From Sacculina carcini (lineage: Eukaryota > Arthropoda > Thecostraca > Sacculinidae): 64,000 nt of DNA. The stretch covers positions 6,293,552-6,357,551 of the forward strand of contig OU696590.1 of assembly GCA_916048095.2 (NCBI GenBank), given 5' to 3'. Numbering within the stretch: position 1 is the first letter of the stretch; every line of letters begins with the position of its first letter. The notes under the pieces were generated by a model, which saw only the letters and a list, made by a program, of their open reading frames with translations, was not told the DNA's origin and did not search any database. The position numbers were made by a program, and so were the translations under genes. This document shows, in pieces, positions 9,087-20,091 of this stretch.

Positions 9087-9476
9087 AAAATATAAAAAAA
9101 TATATTTTGACTTTTCCATATTTTAAGATTTTTATGAGTTTACTTTTTTCTTTTTACAATATATTTTATGAATATAATACGAATTTTATTGTATGAATTG
9201 TTCCGCAAAACGGGCGGGTATACTCAATTATTTGCCACATGCTAGTATACAATAAATATCATTTATTGTATAGAATAAAATTCCCTAAATTATGCCAGTC
9301 ACAAGTGCCCATTAGTTGTTTTCACGAGTTTTTATTCTGAAATTTATTTACGAAGAAATATATAGACATATGTAGGAATAATTTATTTATTCCAACCGCA
9401 AGTGCCAATGAGTTGTTTATCACGAGTTTTCATTAGAAATCTATTTACGAGGTAACTAGTGAAGTAGTTGTGTTTG
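9087..9476. other. Spacer between element 1 and kinase copy 2
   Basis: AT-rich, with a CGGGCGGG box at 9211 and the unit boundary at 9241. It carries the two diverged CACGAGTTTT blocks ahead of the ORF. No gene is seen. Confidence 0.55.
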
Positions 9477-11822
9477 ATGCAGTCATTTCTGAACTGGATT
9501 TCGTCTGTGGAACACAGTTCTCACCTACAGTCAGTTTACTTCGTGTTCAAGGTGAATATGCCTGAAGACATGCAAGCAATGAGCAGCAACATCGACATTG
9601 AGGAGGCGTTTGCCAAACACCTCGCCTGGACCGGTGTTACCGAAAAGGCAGCAAGGCTATGCTACCACTATAACAAGACTTCAAAGTGGGCAATGCTTTC
9701 CAACTGGAAGAAGACCATTCGCCAATGTCCAGCGTACTATGTGCGCTATCTCAAAATCTACTCGGCGAAAATGACCAACAAGAAGCCCAGCAAAGTTCTG
9801 ACTATGTGTGGCAAGCACACGACATTGATGAAAGACTTGGAGATCTCCCTACGAATGTACACGATATGGTGGCTTCAAGACTTCGTAGAGCAGCAGCAAG
9901 GAGTCATTGTTCTGTTCGATTATATGAACATTATACTGTCGGCCAGAGAACGCATCGACCAAGAAGAGCAGACCACCGCTCAAACTTGCTGCATGCCCAT
10001 TTTCCAAGCATCAAGATCAAACAGCAAAAAGTCAAAAGGAAGTACCAATGCACACCAGGTGTTACACCAGTGTGTGCTCTGCCTCAAGGCCATTGTCGGC
10101 GACAAGAAATCCATCGGTAATATCGTCCTGAATCGGGACAATATCCTAGTACTGGTGCGTTGCGTTGACTTCATCAAACAGGAGTCTTCGGAAACGAGCA
10201 TTACCGATCGAATGACATCAACGATCACGGACATTCTCAATACGTTGGCCAAATACGACCCAAATGTCGGCGCTGCGCTTGAAGAGGTTCGCCACACGGA
10301 TCTCCGCAATCATCAACTGGACAAATTAAGCGATGTAGTCACTCAATTTGAAGAACCTGGGCCTCAATCGCCATGCATTGAGATGCAAGATGCAACCGAT
10401 GAGGTCTTCTTTGCAAATGATGAGTTCTCACCGTCATGTGCCGGTGATATGAAAATATCGACGGCACCAGAGGGATCTGTGGAATGTGCAAGCACATTAT
10501 CACCAGAATTATACCCATACACGTGGCCATTATCATCGCCAAAGCCAAGTGTGAAATTCAATTTACAGCCGAAACACAACTCGTCTCAACTCGTCGTCGA
10601 CGGCACCAACACTGAGACGGTCAGCGTGGACCTGGTGCCTGCGGCGACCGCGGCGGCGAGCAGCTCAATTGAGGCGGCAACGTGTCCCACCAAGTACTCG
10701 CTGGTCGATTTTGAGCTGATCCGCGTGATTGGACGCGGCAGCTTCGGCAAGGTCATGATGGCGGAGCTGCGACAAACTCGACGCGTGTACGCCATTAAAG
10801 CGATGAAGAAGGAAATGTTCACCAACGGCGTGAAAATCGATTCATTACACACAGAGAAGCGCGTGTTTGAGACGGTGTCCAACCACCCGTTCCTGGTGGG
10901 ACTGCACTCGTGCTTCCAGAGTCCCACTAGGCTGTTTTTCGTGATTGAGCTCGTGCGTGGCGGCGACCTTTTGTTTCACATGGATCGCTACGGCAAACTG
11001 CCCGAGCCGGACGTCATGTTCTACTCGGCCGAGATTTGCGTGGCACTCAAATTTCTGCACGAGAAAGGCATCATCCACCGTGACCTAAAGCCGGACAATG
11101 TGCTGATCGACCACGAGGGTCACATCAAGCTCACTGACTACGGCCTGTGCAAGCAGGGAATGCGACCGGGCGACAGGACGTCCAGCTTCTGTGGCACACC
11201 CGGCTACATGGCGCCGGAGATAGTGTATGGCGAGAGTTACGACTTCAGTGTGGACTGGTGGTCGCTGGGCGTGCTCATCTTAGAGATGATGACAGGTCGC
11301 AATCCGTTCAATATTGACGACAATTCTGATACGTCCTATAGTGACGACGATTCTGATACGTCCTATAGTGATGATAATTCTGATACGTCCTATAGTGACG
11401 ATAATGTTCATACGTCCAATGAGGACACCAACATACCGCCAGTTATATGGCGTATGATGTGTGCTCTCAAGAAGACCATCCACATCAAGCTGACGCCGTT
11501 CTTATCGGTGGAGGCGCGCAACATCATCAAGGGATTTCTCAAGAAGAACCCGGTGGAGCGACTGGGCTGCCATCCAGATACCGGTATTCAAGACATATTT
11601 GGTGACAAGTTCTTTATGGGCCTCGACTGGCAGTTACTGGAGCAAAAACAGCTGACACCGCCGTACAAGCCGCACGTCGAGACCGAACGCGACCTGGCCA
11701 ACTTTCCGCCCGAGTTCACCGATGAGCCGGTGCAACTGACACTCGACAACAATACGTGTACACAACGTATCAACCAGAGCGATTTTGACGGATTCGACTA
11801 TGTCAACCCGTTACTGATATAG
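9477..11822 (+). CDS. Chimeric formin GBD/FH3 - atypical PKC-like kinase, copy 2
   Basis: 781 aa, full length and open. All kinase landmarks of copy 1 are present (GRGSFG, AIKAMKK, HRDLKPDN, DYG, TSSFCGTP, FDGFDYVN). Differences from copy 1 include MQSFLNW, MSSNID, LMKDLEI, RERID, EEVRHTD, PGPQ, QPKHN, DLVPAAT, DLLFHMD, LHEKG, GTPGYMAPE, LDWQLL and QSDFDG. Most lie in the formin-like part and linker. Several (FQASRS, EEVRHTD) are shared with copies 4 and 6, suggesting sequence exchange between units. Confidence 0.93.
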   Translation: MQSFLNWISSVEHSSHLQSVYFVFKVNMPEDMQAMSSNIDIEEAFAKHLAWTGVTEKAARLCYHYNKTSKWAMLSNWKKTIRQCPAYYVRYLKIYSAKMTNKKPSKVLTMCGKHTTLMKDLEISLRMYTIWWLQDFVEQQQGVIVLFDYMNIILSARERIDQEEQTTAQTCCMPIFQASRSNSKKSKGSTNAHQVLHQCVLCLKAIVGDKKSIGNIVLNRDNILVLVRCVDFIKQESSETSITDRMTSTITDILNTLAKYDPNVGAALEEVRHTDLRNHQLDKLSDVVTQFEEPGPQSPCIEMQDATDEVFFANDEFSPSCAGDMKISTAPEGSVECASTLSPELYPYTWPLSSPKPSVKFNLQPKHNSSQLVVDGTNTETVSVDLVPAATAAASSSIEAATCPTKYSLVDFELIRVIGRGSFGKVMMAELRQTRRVYAIKAMKKEMFTNGVKIDSLHTEKRVFETVSNHPFLVGLHSCFQSPTRLFFVIELVRGGDLLFHMDRYGKLPEPDVMFYSAEICVALKFLHEKGIIHRDLKPDNVLIDHEGHIKLTDYGLCKQGMRPGDRTSSFCGTPGYMAPEIVYGESYDFSVDWWSLGVLILEMMTGRNPFNIDDNSDTSYSDDDSDTSYSDDNSDTSYSDDNVHTSNEDTNIPPVIWRMMCALKKTIHIKLTPFLSVEARNIIKGFLKKNPVERLGCHPDTGIQDIFGDKFFMGLDWQLLEQKQLTPPYKPHVETERDLANFPPEFTDEPVQLTLDNNTCTQRINQSDFDGFDYVNPLLI

Positions 11823-14253
11823 CTCGAGGAGTCACGGTGTCATGGTGAATTTGTGAAGACACTGAAAGCAGGCGACAATGAGTAGCTTGGCAGCTATGAT
11901 ACCCCCGCCTCTGAGCGGATAATACTTTCCTCTGGGAAAGGGGGATCTGTAGCCACAGTAGATGTTTCGGCCACATGGACAAGTCTAATTTTTCAACGCA
12001 GCGGTCGAAAATGAATACAAAAGTCTGGACAGCCGAAATAAACATGCTACCATCGTGAGTGATGTGTTTCGAGATGCTTAAATTGTTCTTAGTTCTTGTT
12101 CTAAATGTTAAACCGGTGCTGTTGTTGTTTTTATCCAAATTGCCCGCCAAAGGAGATCTATTTCTGCAGCGTGGCATTAATTTGGGGGGAAAAACAATAA
12201 TTTGCATTATCCAACTGAAATGTTGTTCAGGCTCCCCATAACACACAAGCACACACACATCACTAGAGCTGGAAATTTTATGTGATAAATTTTGGCGTTT
12301 TATCCTATTATTATGTGACGAAAAATGTCAAAATATGTTGTAAAAATCCGACAAATTTCATTTTCAATAATTCAATTTTTGTGTAACATGTTAACTTCGT
12401 AGATTATTTGTAATACAAGCATGCGTCCATCTAATTTTACAGAGTGTATTCAAAAATAGTTACGGCGGTGTGAAGTCAAAATGACAAAGCCAAAAAGACA
12501 AAAATATCACTGAAAATCGTGAATTCTTTGGTCAATATTCTTCCATCTACTCCTCATAAACCAGCAATGACACAGCTATACGAATAATACCACTGTGTAG
12601 AGAATTTTGTGTTCTATAAGATACGCTATTATGTATACCCAAAAATTATTATCAAATTGTGTAAAAATGCCAAAATTCAAATATACATCCAAAATTTTAC
12701 TTTAACAACGTGCGACAAAAATTAATTAATTTTTATACCTATTTCTCACTAACTTATTTGTTACACATCCAGATAAATTATACCATCGTGCTAAAATTTT
12801 TGTTTTCTACAATACGGTATAATTAATTTTCGAAAGTGTTCCTAAAGGAAGTTACGGCGGTGTGAGGTCAAAATTACATGTTGCCAATTTGACAGCTATT
12901 ATGCGCACTTGCGATTACACATGAATATGCACTGATTTAATTTCACTGAAGCCCAATCACAATTAAGAATGCATCATAATAGCTCCAAACATATATTGTG
13001 TTGTTATTTTGCGTAGAGTTTAATTAATGCTACACTATAATGAATAGAAAGGCTTTATTGTCTGCTGGCTGGATTCCTTTTGTTGTATTAATTGAATATG
13101 AATTTTACGACGGGCGGGCTTAAATGTATCTATAAAGAGTGGGATTAAATGATAGCCAGGTATATGATATTTTGATAGCAGTAAATATTCTAGCGGTAAA
13201 AGTAGAATAGCTCTTAAGCAAATGATGTCGGATAATGATGTGAACACTTAAATATATTTTGCAATCTGATGATAAATGTACTACCAATAATACGTAGCAG
13301 AACATAGATTGCAAAAGGGTTGTAATATCGGTGTAATCTAAAAAATAACGACTGTATTAAAATGATGCATTAGCGGAAGCATTAACCGGGAATTATAGAC
13401 ATGATATGATATTTTATTTTCTATTTGGTTATTAAATTATTCCTGACGACGGGCGGGTTTAAATATGAGGCGGGTGGATTGAATAATATTTCGTCAATTA
13501 TTAGTATACGAATATGCAAATTCAGAACAAGAATGTTCTATTGGTTTAGATTTTACAATTTAGAGTTTTCTATTAGACTGGCTTTTTGATTTAAATATAT
13601 ATTAATTTTGTATTATTAATTGTTCCGCACGACGGGCGGGTTTAAACATTCTACTTACCGTGTAGAATGAACTCATATACAAAACTCACGGGCTTGACTT
13701 CAAGATCCAGATTCACTAATGAAAATGTGAATTAAATTATGTATAATTAAATCACATTTTTCAATAAATGTGAATTTAGCTGTGTTACCGTTTGGTTTCT
13801 ATACTATATTGGCGGGTTGAGAGAATAGTATTGGTGGGCCGCGTGTTTGAGACCCCTGGCGTAGAAAATATCAAGCTTCTGATTACAAATTATGATTGAA
13901 TCAGTACATTTTGTGATCACAAACTAATAAGTTATATCATCATAGATTAGGCTGGGTTGGGAAAAGATGGGATGGTTGGGATGGGTTTGGCAGGTTTGGT
14001 TCAGGTTATATTGGGTTTAAAGTTAGCAGAAAATATGATAATTTCTAGCAGTACATATTATAGCGGGAAAAGTAGAATAGTATTTGAGCAAATAGTGTTG
14101 GGAAATGATGTTGAGCTAAAAATATATTTTGGAAACATTCTGATGACAAGATTTCATAATTTTTAATTGTGTTTGTTTCGTGTTTGATTTCTGAATTATT
14201 CCGCGCGACGGGCGGATTTAAATATGAGGCGGGTTGAAGGAATTTTTTTGTCA
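11823..14253. other. Non-coding spacer of unit 2
   Basis: Same organisation as the unit 1 spacer, with small indels (for example a GCGATTACAC insertion near 12911). GACGGGCGGG boxes are at about 13109, 13448, 13631 and 14208. No gene is seen. Confidence 0.6.
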
Positions 14254-14258
14254 AAATA

Positions 14259-14427
14259 TGTGATGAAACTGGAAACCACTTGGATGTATTGGTTACTGCG
14301 TCTTGTGTTAATCGTGTTCATCTTCATTCCCTTGTTCTGTATCTTTTCGTCACTGTCATTCGTCGCTGTGCAATAAATCGCTTGTAAGAAGCGTGTGTAC
14401 AATGTCAACAAGGGCGGTGAAACAACA
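14259..14427 (+). repeat. 5' LTR, copy 2 (169 bp)
   Basis: Same shortened form as in copy 1, TGTGATGAAACTGG...ACAACA. Confidence 0.8.
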
Positions 14428-15193
14428 AGCTATTTCGGCTCCGACTTCAGCTCCAAATGTGTTGCGCTCCGACATGATGAAGGGTTTCGACGGCACAGGT
14501 GATGTGATCGCATGGCTCAAAAAAGCTGAATTGGTCGCTAAGCTTACTGGAGTCACTGATTTGCAGAGTTTTGTGCCTTTATTTCTAGAGGGAGCAGCAT
14601 TGGCCTTTCATCTTGAGTTGAGTGATGATGCTCAATCAGATTATGAGTTGATTAAGTCGAAACTTCGAGAGACATTTTCAAGCACTCCGGTGGATTATTT
14701 CGTGTTATTGAAGAGTGTGATGTGGCGTGGTGAGCAAGTTGATGTCTATGCGAATTAAATACGTCGGTTAGCGGGTCTGTGCGGGTTTGAAGGTGATGCA
14801 TTGAAGCTCGCCGTAAAGTTGGCGTTTATGAGTGGGTTTCCAGGCAGGATCTCGGCAGGGTTGCAGGAATGTGATGTGCAACAGACGACAATGGAGGCTC
14901 TTCTCACAAAGGCTCGGATACTGGCGCGGTCGGTGGTAAGTGCTGTGGCCACTGAGACCAACGTCGCAGCTGACACCAGTGTTTCTGCGACAGCTCAGCG
15001 CCCTGTTGAGCGTCGTAATGGATTTGTTGGACGGTGTTTTAATTGTGGAGGTCCACATATGGCTCGTCATTGCAAGAAAAATGTGCCCCGGTGCTTCAAA
15101 TGTGGCACAGTTGGTCACAGGGCAGTGCACTGGCAGTTGGGAAACGATGGTGGGGAAGTTGCTGCGCCAGCGGCTTCCCCCGCGATGTTGTGA
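14402..15193 (+). pseudogene. gag pseudogene, copy 2
   Basis: Colinear with the intact gag but interrupted by TAA at 14756-14758 (GAA in copy 1). The second zinc knuckle ends RAVHW instead of RAVHC, losing a metal ligand. The frame reopens to the TGATG overlap with pol. Confidence 0.85.
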
Positions 15194-16757
15194 TGGCGCG
15201 AACAAATGATCTTACATACGTGACGGTTTCGATTTGCGGACGGCAAGTAAAGGCTTTGTTGGACACAGGATGTTCTACATCTATTATTTCAAGTAAATTG
15301 AGTGTTCCGAGCCACAGTGAAGTGACACGTGTTATGACGGTGGACGGCCGTGAAGTTGTGTGCTCAAATTCGTGTGTGATTGATATTGTCATCAATACAA
15401 TACGGCTTAAAACTCGAGTCGTTGTCTTCCCTAGCATTGTTAGTGACTATGAGGTCATTCTGGGAATGGATGATATTGGACAATTTGAAGAGGTTACCGT
15501 TTCAAAAGATGGTGTGAGGTTTGGCTTGTTGAGAAGTGAACGTGTCAGCAATGTTCGTGATGACATGGCTAACTCTGCTACAGCATGCAAAACTGTGTCA
15601 GAAAAAATTGTTGACGAGGATTTCGTTGCGAACTTCAATGGCTCATATTGGGAAGTGCAGTGGCTATTGAAAAATAAATCGCCGTTATTGAAGAAATCCA
15701 TTGGTTGTTACAAACAGACAATGAGAGGAGTGACAAAGAATGCGTTTGACTGTGAAGTGAAGAGATGGATAGAAGAAGGTATACTGGTTCCTTGGCACGA
15801 GTATGTGGAGAAAGGCGTTCTGCCTCTGTTGGCAGTCGTTCAAGAAACGAAGGGGAAAATTCGCCCTGTAATTTACTTCATGGAATTGAACGCTTACGTC
15901 AAGAGCCACACTGGGGATGAGTGGATTGATGTTTGTGCAGACAAGTTACGACAATGGCGGCGTATGTCAGGCGCCACAGCGATGGTGGATTTAAAGTCAG
16001 CGTACTTGCAAATTCGGATTGACCCGAGCTTGTGGAAATATCAATTGGTCCGACATGGCGGGAGAACATACTGTCTAACCAGGCTTGGTTTTGGTCTTTG
16101 TTCGGGACCCAGAATTATGACAAGAATTCTACGTAGTGTCTTGAATAAATCAGAGAGAATAGCAAACGCCACTGATTCATACGTAGACGACATCATTGTC
16201 GACACGTCGAAAGTCGAGGCCAGTGAAGTGGTCCGACATCTGAAGTTGTACGGACTTGCGGCAAAGGAGCCAGCGTCCATTGATGGTGGCAGTGTACTCG
16301 GTCTGAAAGTGCAAACGAATCATGATGGTGTCTTGGAATTTCGCAGAGGAAACGAGATCCCGGAATTGAAAAAGGACTTGACCAAACGAGAATTGTTCTC
16401 CATATGTGGCAAGCTGGTGGGACATTACCCCATAGCAGGATGGCTTAGACCAGCGTGCAGTTTTATAAAACGACAAGCCTCATCTTGCGACTGGGATGAT
16501 CCAGTGCCTCGTGCTGTTTTGGATATGACTGAGGAAATGTTGAACCGGACCAGAGGCGAAGATCCGGTGAAGGGTAAATAGGTGGTGCCGCATACCAAAG
16601 CCGGTGTGATATGGTGCGACGCCAGCAATTTAGCCATCGGAGCGGCTGTAGAAGTGGATGGTGTTTTAGTGGAAGATGAGTCGTGGCAACGAAAGAAAAG
16701 TGACTTTGCACATATCAATGTTGCGGAACTGGAGGCAGTGTCCCGAGGACTGACTTG
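15193..16757 (+). pseudogene. pol pseudogene, copy 2 (PR-RT open, IN deleted)
   Basis: Open for 462 codons (15193-16581). Includes retropepsin DTG, the RT fingers, motif A (MVDLKSAYLQI near 15985-16015), the GFGLCSGP motif and YVDD near 16187. One substitution changes the VIDFREL motif to VIYFMEL. A TGG-to-TAG at 16579-16581 stops it at the start of RNase H; RNase H continues to ~16757, where the integrase deletion begins. It is the only copy from which the undeleted RT layout can be read. Confidence 0.87.
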
Positions 16758-16928
16758 AGGCCTGTAGTAGGTGAAAATGCTGGAGGCTCAGCAACGGAAA
16801 ATGCACACATGAAACGAGTGGTTCTGATGTCATACCTCGCAGATCTACTAGAGTGAAAAGACAGCCGATTAGGTTTCAAGATTACGTTCTGGAAAGTGAT
16901 GATCATTGATCTTAAGATCAAGAGGGAG

Positions 16929-16977
16929 TGTGATGAAATTGGAAACCACTTGTCTGTAAGCGCATGGTTTTGGTATG

Positions 16978-17059
<82 letters not shown>

Positions 17060-17350
17060 GCTGGACTGTCTTGTGTTTAGGTGTGTTTGTGTTGACCTTG
17101 GCGAAGGTCAAAGGCCGGTTGTGTAAGCTTAGGTGGGTTGGTGTGTGGATCGGATAGTGTGCGGTTGTACAGGTGTATGGTCGTGTAGGTGTGTGTTGAG
17201 TAGGGTTGTGTATAATCGGATGTATTTGTTACTGCGTCATGTGTTAATCGTGTTCATCTTCATTCCCTTGTTCTGTATCTTTTCGTCACTGTGCAATAAA
17301 TCGCTTGTAAGAAGCGTGTGTACAATGTCAACAAGGGCGGTGAAACAACA
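16929..17350 (+). repeat. 3' LTR, copy 2 (422 bp, expanded GT tract)
   Basis: TGTGATG...ACAACA with a (GT)n run of ~77 bp at 16981-17057. Length differences between the six 3' LTRs come almost entirely from this run and the 13-bp block. Confidence 0.8.
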
Positions 17351-17355
17351 AAATA

Positions 17356-17745
17356 AAAATATAAAAAAATATATTTTGACTTTTCCATATTTTAAGATTT
17401 TTATGAGTTTACTTTTTTCTTTTTACAATATATTTTATGAATATAATACGAATTTTATTGTATGAATTGTTCCGCAAAACGGGCGGGTATACTCAATTAT
17501 TTGCCACATGCTAGTATACAATAAACATCATTGATTGCATAGCATAAAATTCCCTAAATTATGCCAGTCACAAGTGCCCATTAGTTGTTTTCACGAGTTT
17601 TTATTATGAAATTTATTTACGAGGAAATATATAGACATATGTAGGAATACTATATTTATTACAACCGCAACTGCCGATTAGTTGATTATCACGAGTTTTC
17701 ATTAGAAATCTATTTACGAGGTAACTAGTGAAGTAGTTGTGTTTG
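17356..17745. other. Spacer between element 2 and kinase copy 3
   Basis: AT-rich; CGGGCGGG box near 17481, unit boundary near 17510, duplicated CACGAGTTTT blocks ahead of the ORF. No gene is seen. Confidence 0.55.
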
Positions 17746-20091
17746 ATGCAGCCATTTCTGAACTGGATTTCGTCTGTGGAACACAGTTCTCACCTACAGT
17801 CAGTTTACTTCGTGTTCAAGGTGAATATGCCTGAAGACATGCAAGCAATGAGCAACAACATCGACATTGAGGAGGCGTTTGCCAAACACCTCGCCTGGAC
17901 CGGTGTTACCGAAAAGGCAGCAAGGCTATGCTACCACTATAACAAGACTTCAAAGTGGGCAATGCTTTCCAACTGGAAGAAAACAATTCGCCAATGTCCA
18001 GCGTACTATGTGCGCTATCTCAAAATCTACTCGGCGAAAATGACCAACAAGAAGCCCAGCAAAGTTCTGACTATGTGTGGCAAGCACACGACATTGATGA
18101 GAGACTTGGAGATCTCCCTACGAATGTACACGATATGGTGGCTTCAAGACTTCGTAGAGCAGCAGCAAGGAGTCATTGTTCTGTTCGATTATATGAACAT
18201 TATACTGTCGGCCAGAGAAAGCATCGACCAAGAAGAGCAGACCAACGCTCAAACTTGCTGCATGCCCATTTTCCAAGCATTAAGATCAAACAGCAAAAAG
18301 TCAAAAGGAAGTACCAATGCACACCAGGTGTTACACCAGTGTGTGCTCTGCCTCAAGGCAATAGTCGGCGACAAGAAATCCATCGGTAATATCGTCCTGA
18401 ATCGGGACAATATACTAGTACTGGTGCGTTGCGTTGACTTCATCAAACAGGAGTCTTCTGAAACGAGCATTACCGATCGAATGACATCAACGATCACGGA
18501 CATTCTCAATACGTTGGCCAAATACGACCCAAATGTCGGCGCTGCGCTTGAAGAGGTTCGCCAGACGGACCTCCGCAATCATCAACTGGACAAATTAAGC
18601 GATGTAGTCACTCAATTTGAAGAGCCTGGGTCTCAATCGCCATGCATTGAGATGCAAGATGCAACCGATGAGGTCTTCTTTGCAAATGATGAGTTCTCAC
18701 CGTCATGTGCCGGTGATATGAAAATATCGACGGCACCAGAGGGATCTGTGGAATGTGCAAGCACATTATCACCAGAATTATACCCATACACGTGGCCATT
18801 ATCATCGCCAAAGCCAAGTGTGAAATTCAATTTACAGCCGACACACAACTCGTCTCAACTCGTCGTCGACGGCACCAACACTGAGACGGTCAGTGTGGAC
18901 CTGGTGTCTGCGGCGACCGCGGCGGCGGCCAGCTCAATTGAGGCGGCAACGTGTCCCACCAAGTACTCGCTGGTCGATTTTGAGCTGATCGGCGTGATTG
19001 GACGCGGCAGCTTCGGCAAGGTCATGATGGCGGAGCTGCGACAAACTCGACGCGTGTACGCCATTAAAGCGATGAAGAAGGAAATGTTCACCAACGGCGT
19101 GAAAATCGATTCATTACACACAGAGAAGCGCGTGTTTGAGACGGTGTCCAACCACCCGTTCCTGGTGGGACTGCACTCGTGCTTCCAGAGTCCCACTAGG
19201 CTGTTTTTCGTGATTGAGCTCGTGCGTGGCGGCGACCTTTTGCTTCACATGGATCGCTACGGCAAACTGCCCGAGCCGGACGTCATGTTCTACTCGGCCG
19301 AGATTTGCGTGGCACTCAAATTTCTGCACGAGAAAGGCATCATCCATCGTGACCTAAAGCCGGACAATGTGCTGATCGACCACGAGGGTCACATCAAGCT
19401 CACTGATTACGGCCTGTGCAAGCAGGGAATGCGACCGGGCGACAGGACGTCCAGCTTCTGCGGCACACCCGGCTACATGGCGCCGGAGATTGTGTATGGC
19501 GAGAGTTACGACTTCAGTGTGGACTGGTGGTCGCTGGGTGTGCTCATCTTAGAGATGATGACAGCTCGCAATCCGTTCAATATTGACGACAATTCTGATA
19601 CGTCCTATAGTGACGACGATTCTGATACGTCCTATAGTGATGATAATTCTGATACGTCCTATAGTGACGATAATGTTCATACGTCCAATGAGGACACAAA
19701 CATACCGCCAGTTATATGGCGTATGATGTGTGCTCTCAAGAAGACCATCCACATCAAGCTGACGCCGTTCTTATCGGTGGAGGCGCGCAACATCATCAAG
19801 GGATTTCTCAAGAAGAACCCGGTGGAGCGACTGGGCTGCCATCCAGATACCGGTATTCAAGACATATTTGGTGACAAGTTCTTTATGGGCCTCGACTGGC
19901 AGTTACTGGAGCAAAAACAGCTGACACCGCCGTACAAGCCGCACGTCGAGACCGAACGCGACCTGGCCAACTTTCCGCCCGAGTTCACCGATGAGCCGGT
20001 GCAACTGACACTCGACAACAATACGTGTACACAACGTATCAACCAGAGCAATTTTGACGGATTCGACTATGTCAACCCGTTACTGATATAG
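17746..20091 (+). CDS. Chimeric formin GBD/FH3 - atypical PKC-like kinase, copy 3
   Basis: 781 aa and open. Carries two changes inside or next to the catalytic core: FELIGVIGRGSFG (Arg to Gly before the glycine loop) and MMTARNPF (Gly to Ala after helix F). Linker AATAAAASS. The translated product is identical to copy 5. All catalytic residues are retained. Confidence 0.93.
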   Translation: MQPFLNWISSVEHSSHLQSVYFVFKVNMPEDMQAMSNNIDIEEAFAKHLAWTGVTEKAARLCYHYNKTSKWAMLSNWKKTIRQCPAYYVRYLKIYSAKMTNKKPSKVLTMCGKHTTLMRDLEISLRMYTIWWLQDFVEQQQGVIVLFDYMNIILSARESIDQEEQTNAQTCCMPIFQALRSNSKKSKGSTNAHQVLHQCVLCLKAIVGDKKSIGNIVLNRDNILVLVRCVDFIKQESSETSITDRMTSTITDILNTLAKYDPNVGAALEEVRQTDLRNHQLDKLSDVVTQFEEPGSQSPCIEMQDATDEVFFANDEFSPSCAGDMKISTAPEGSVECASTLSPELYPYTWPLSSPKPSVKFNLQPTHNSSQLVVDGTNTETVSVDLVSAATAAAASSIEAATCPTKYSLVDFELIGVIGRGSFGKVMMAELRQTRRVYAIKAMKKEMFTNGVKIDSLHTEKRVFETVSNHPFLVGLHSCFQSPTRLFFVIELVRGGDLLLHMDRYGKLPEPDVMFYSAEICVALKFLHEKGIIHRDLKPDNVLIDHEGHIKLTDYGLCKQGMRPGDRTSSFCGTPGYMAPEIVYGESYDFSVDWWSLGVLILEMMTARNPFNIDDNSDTSYSDDDSDTSYSDDNSDTSYSDDNVHTSNEDTNIPPVIWRMMCALKKTIHIKLTPFLSVEARNIIKGFLKKNPVERLGCHPDTGIQDIFGDKFFMGLDWQLLEQKQLTPPYKPHVETERDLANFPPEFTDEPVQLTLDNNTCTQRINQSNFDGFDYVNPLLI

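Larger units (their letters stand above)
55..9240 (+). repeat. Array unit 1 (kinase gene + integrase-type LTR element)
   Basis: First of seven direct repeats. Order: 5' spacer, kinase ORF, ~2.4-kb AT-rich spacer, LTR retroelement, short AT-rich spacer. It is the most diverged unit: its gag is intact and its retroelement carries private frameshifts. Units were delimited at the recurring GCTAGTATACAATAA junction. Confidence 0.9.
14254..17355 (+). mobile_element. LTR retrotransposon, copy 2 (integrase-deleted)
   Basis: Element 14259-17350 with perfect AAATA duplications at 14254-14258 and 17351-17355. An 1,108-bp segment from within RNase H to the end of integrase is missing; the junction carries GACTGA, present at both edges of the undeleted form. 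The RT core is otherwise the most complete of the six. Confidence 0.88.
9241..17509 (+). repeat. Array unit 2 (kinase gene + integrase-deleted LTR element)
   Basis: 8,269 bp. Same layout as unit 1, but the retroelement has lost most of RNase H/integrase. It is the only unit whose RT region is not hit by the 119-bp deletion. Confidence 0.9.
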
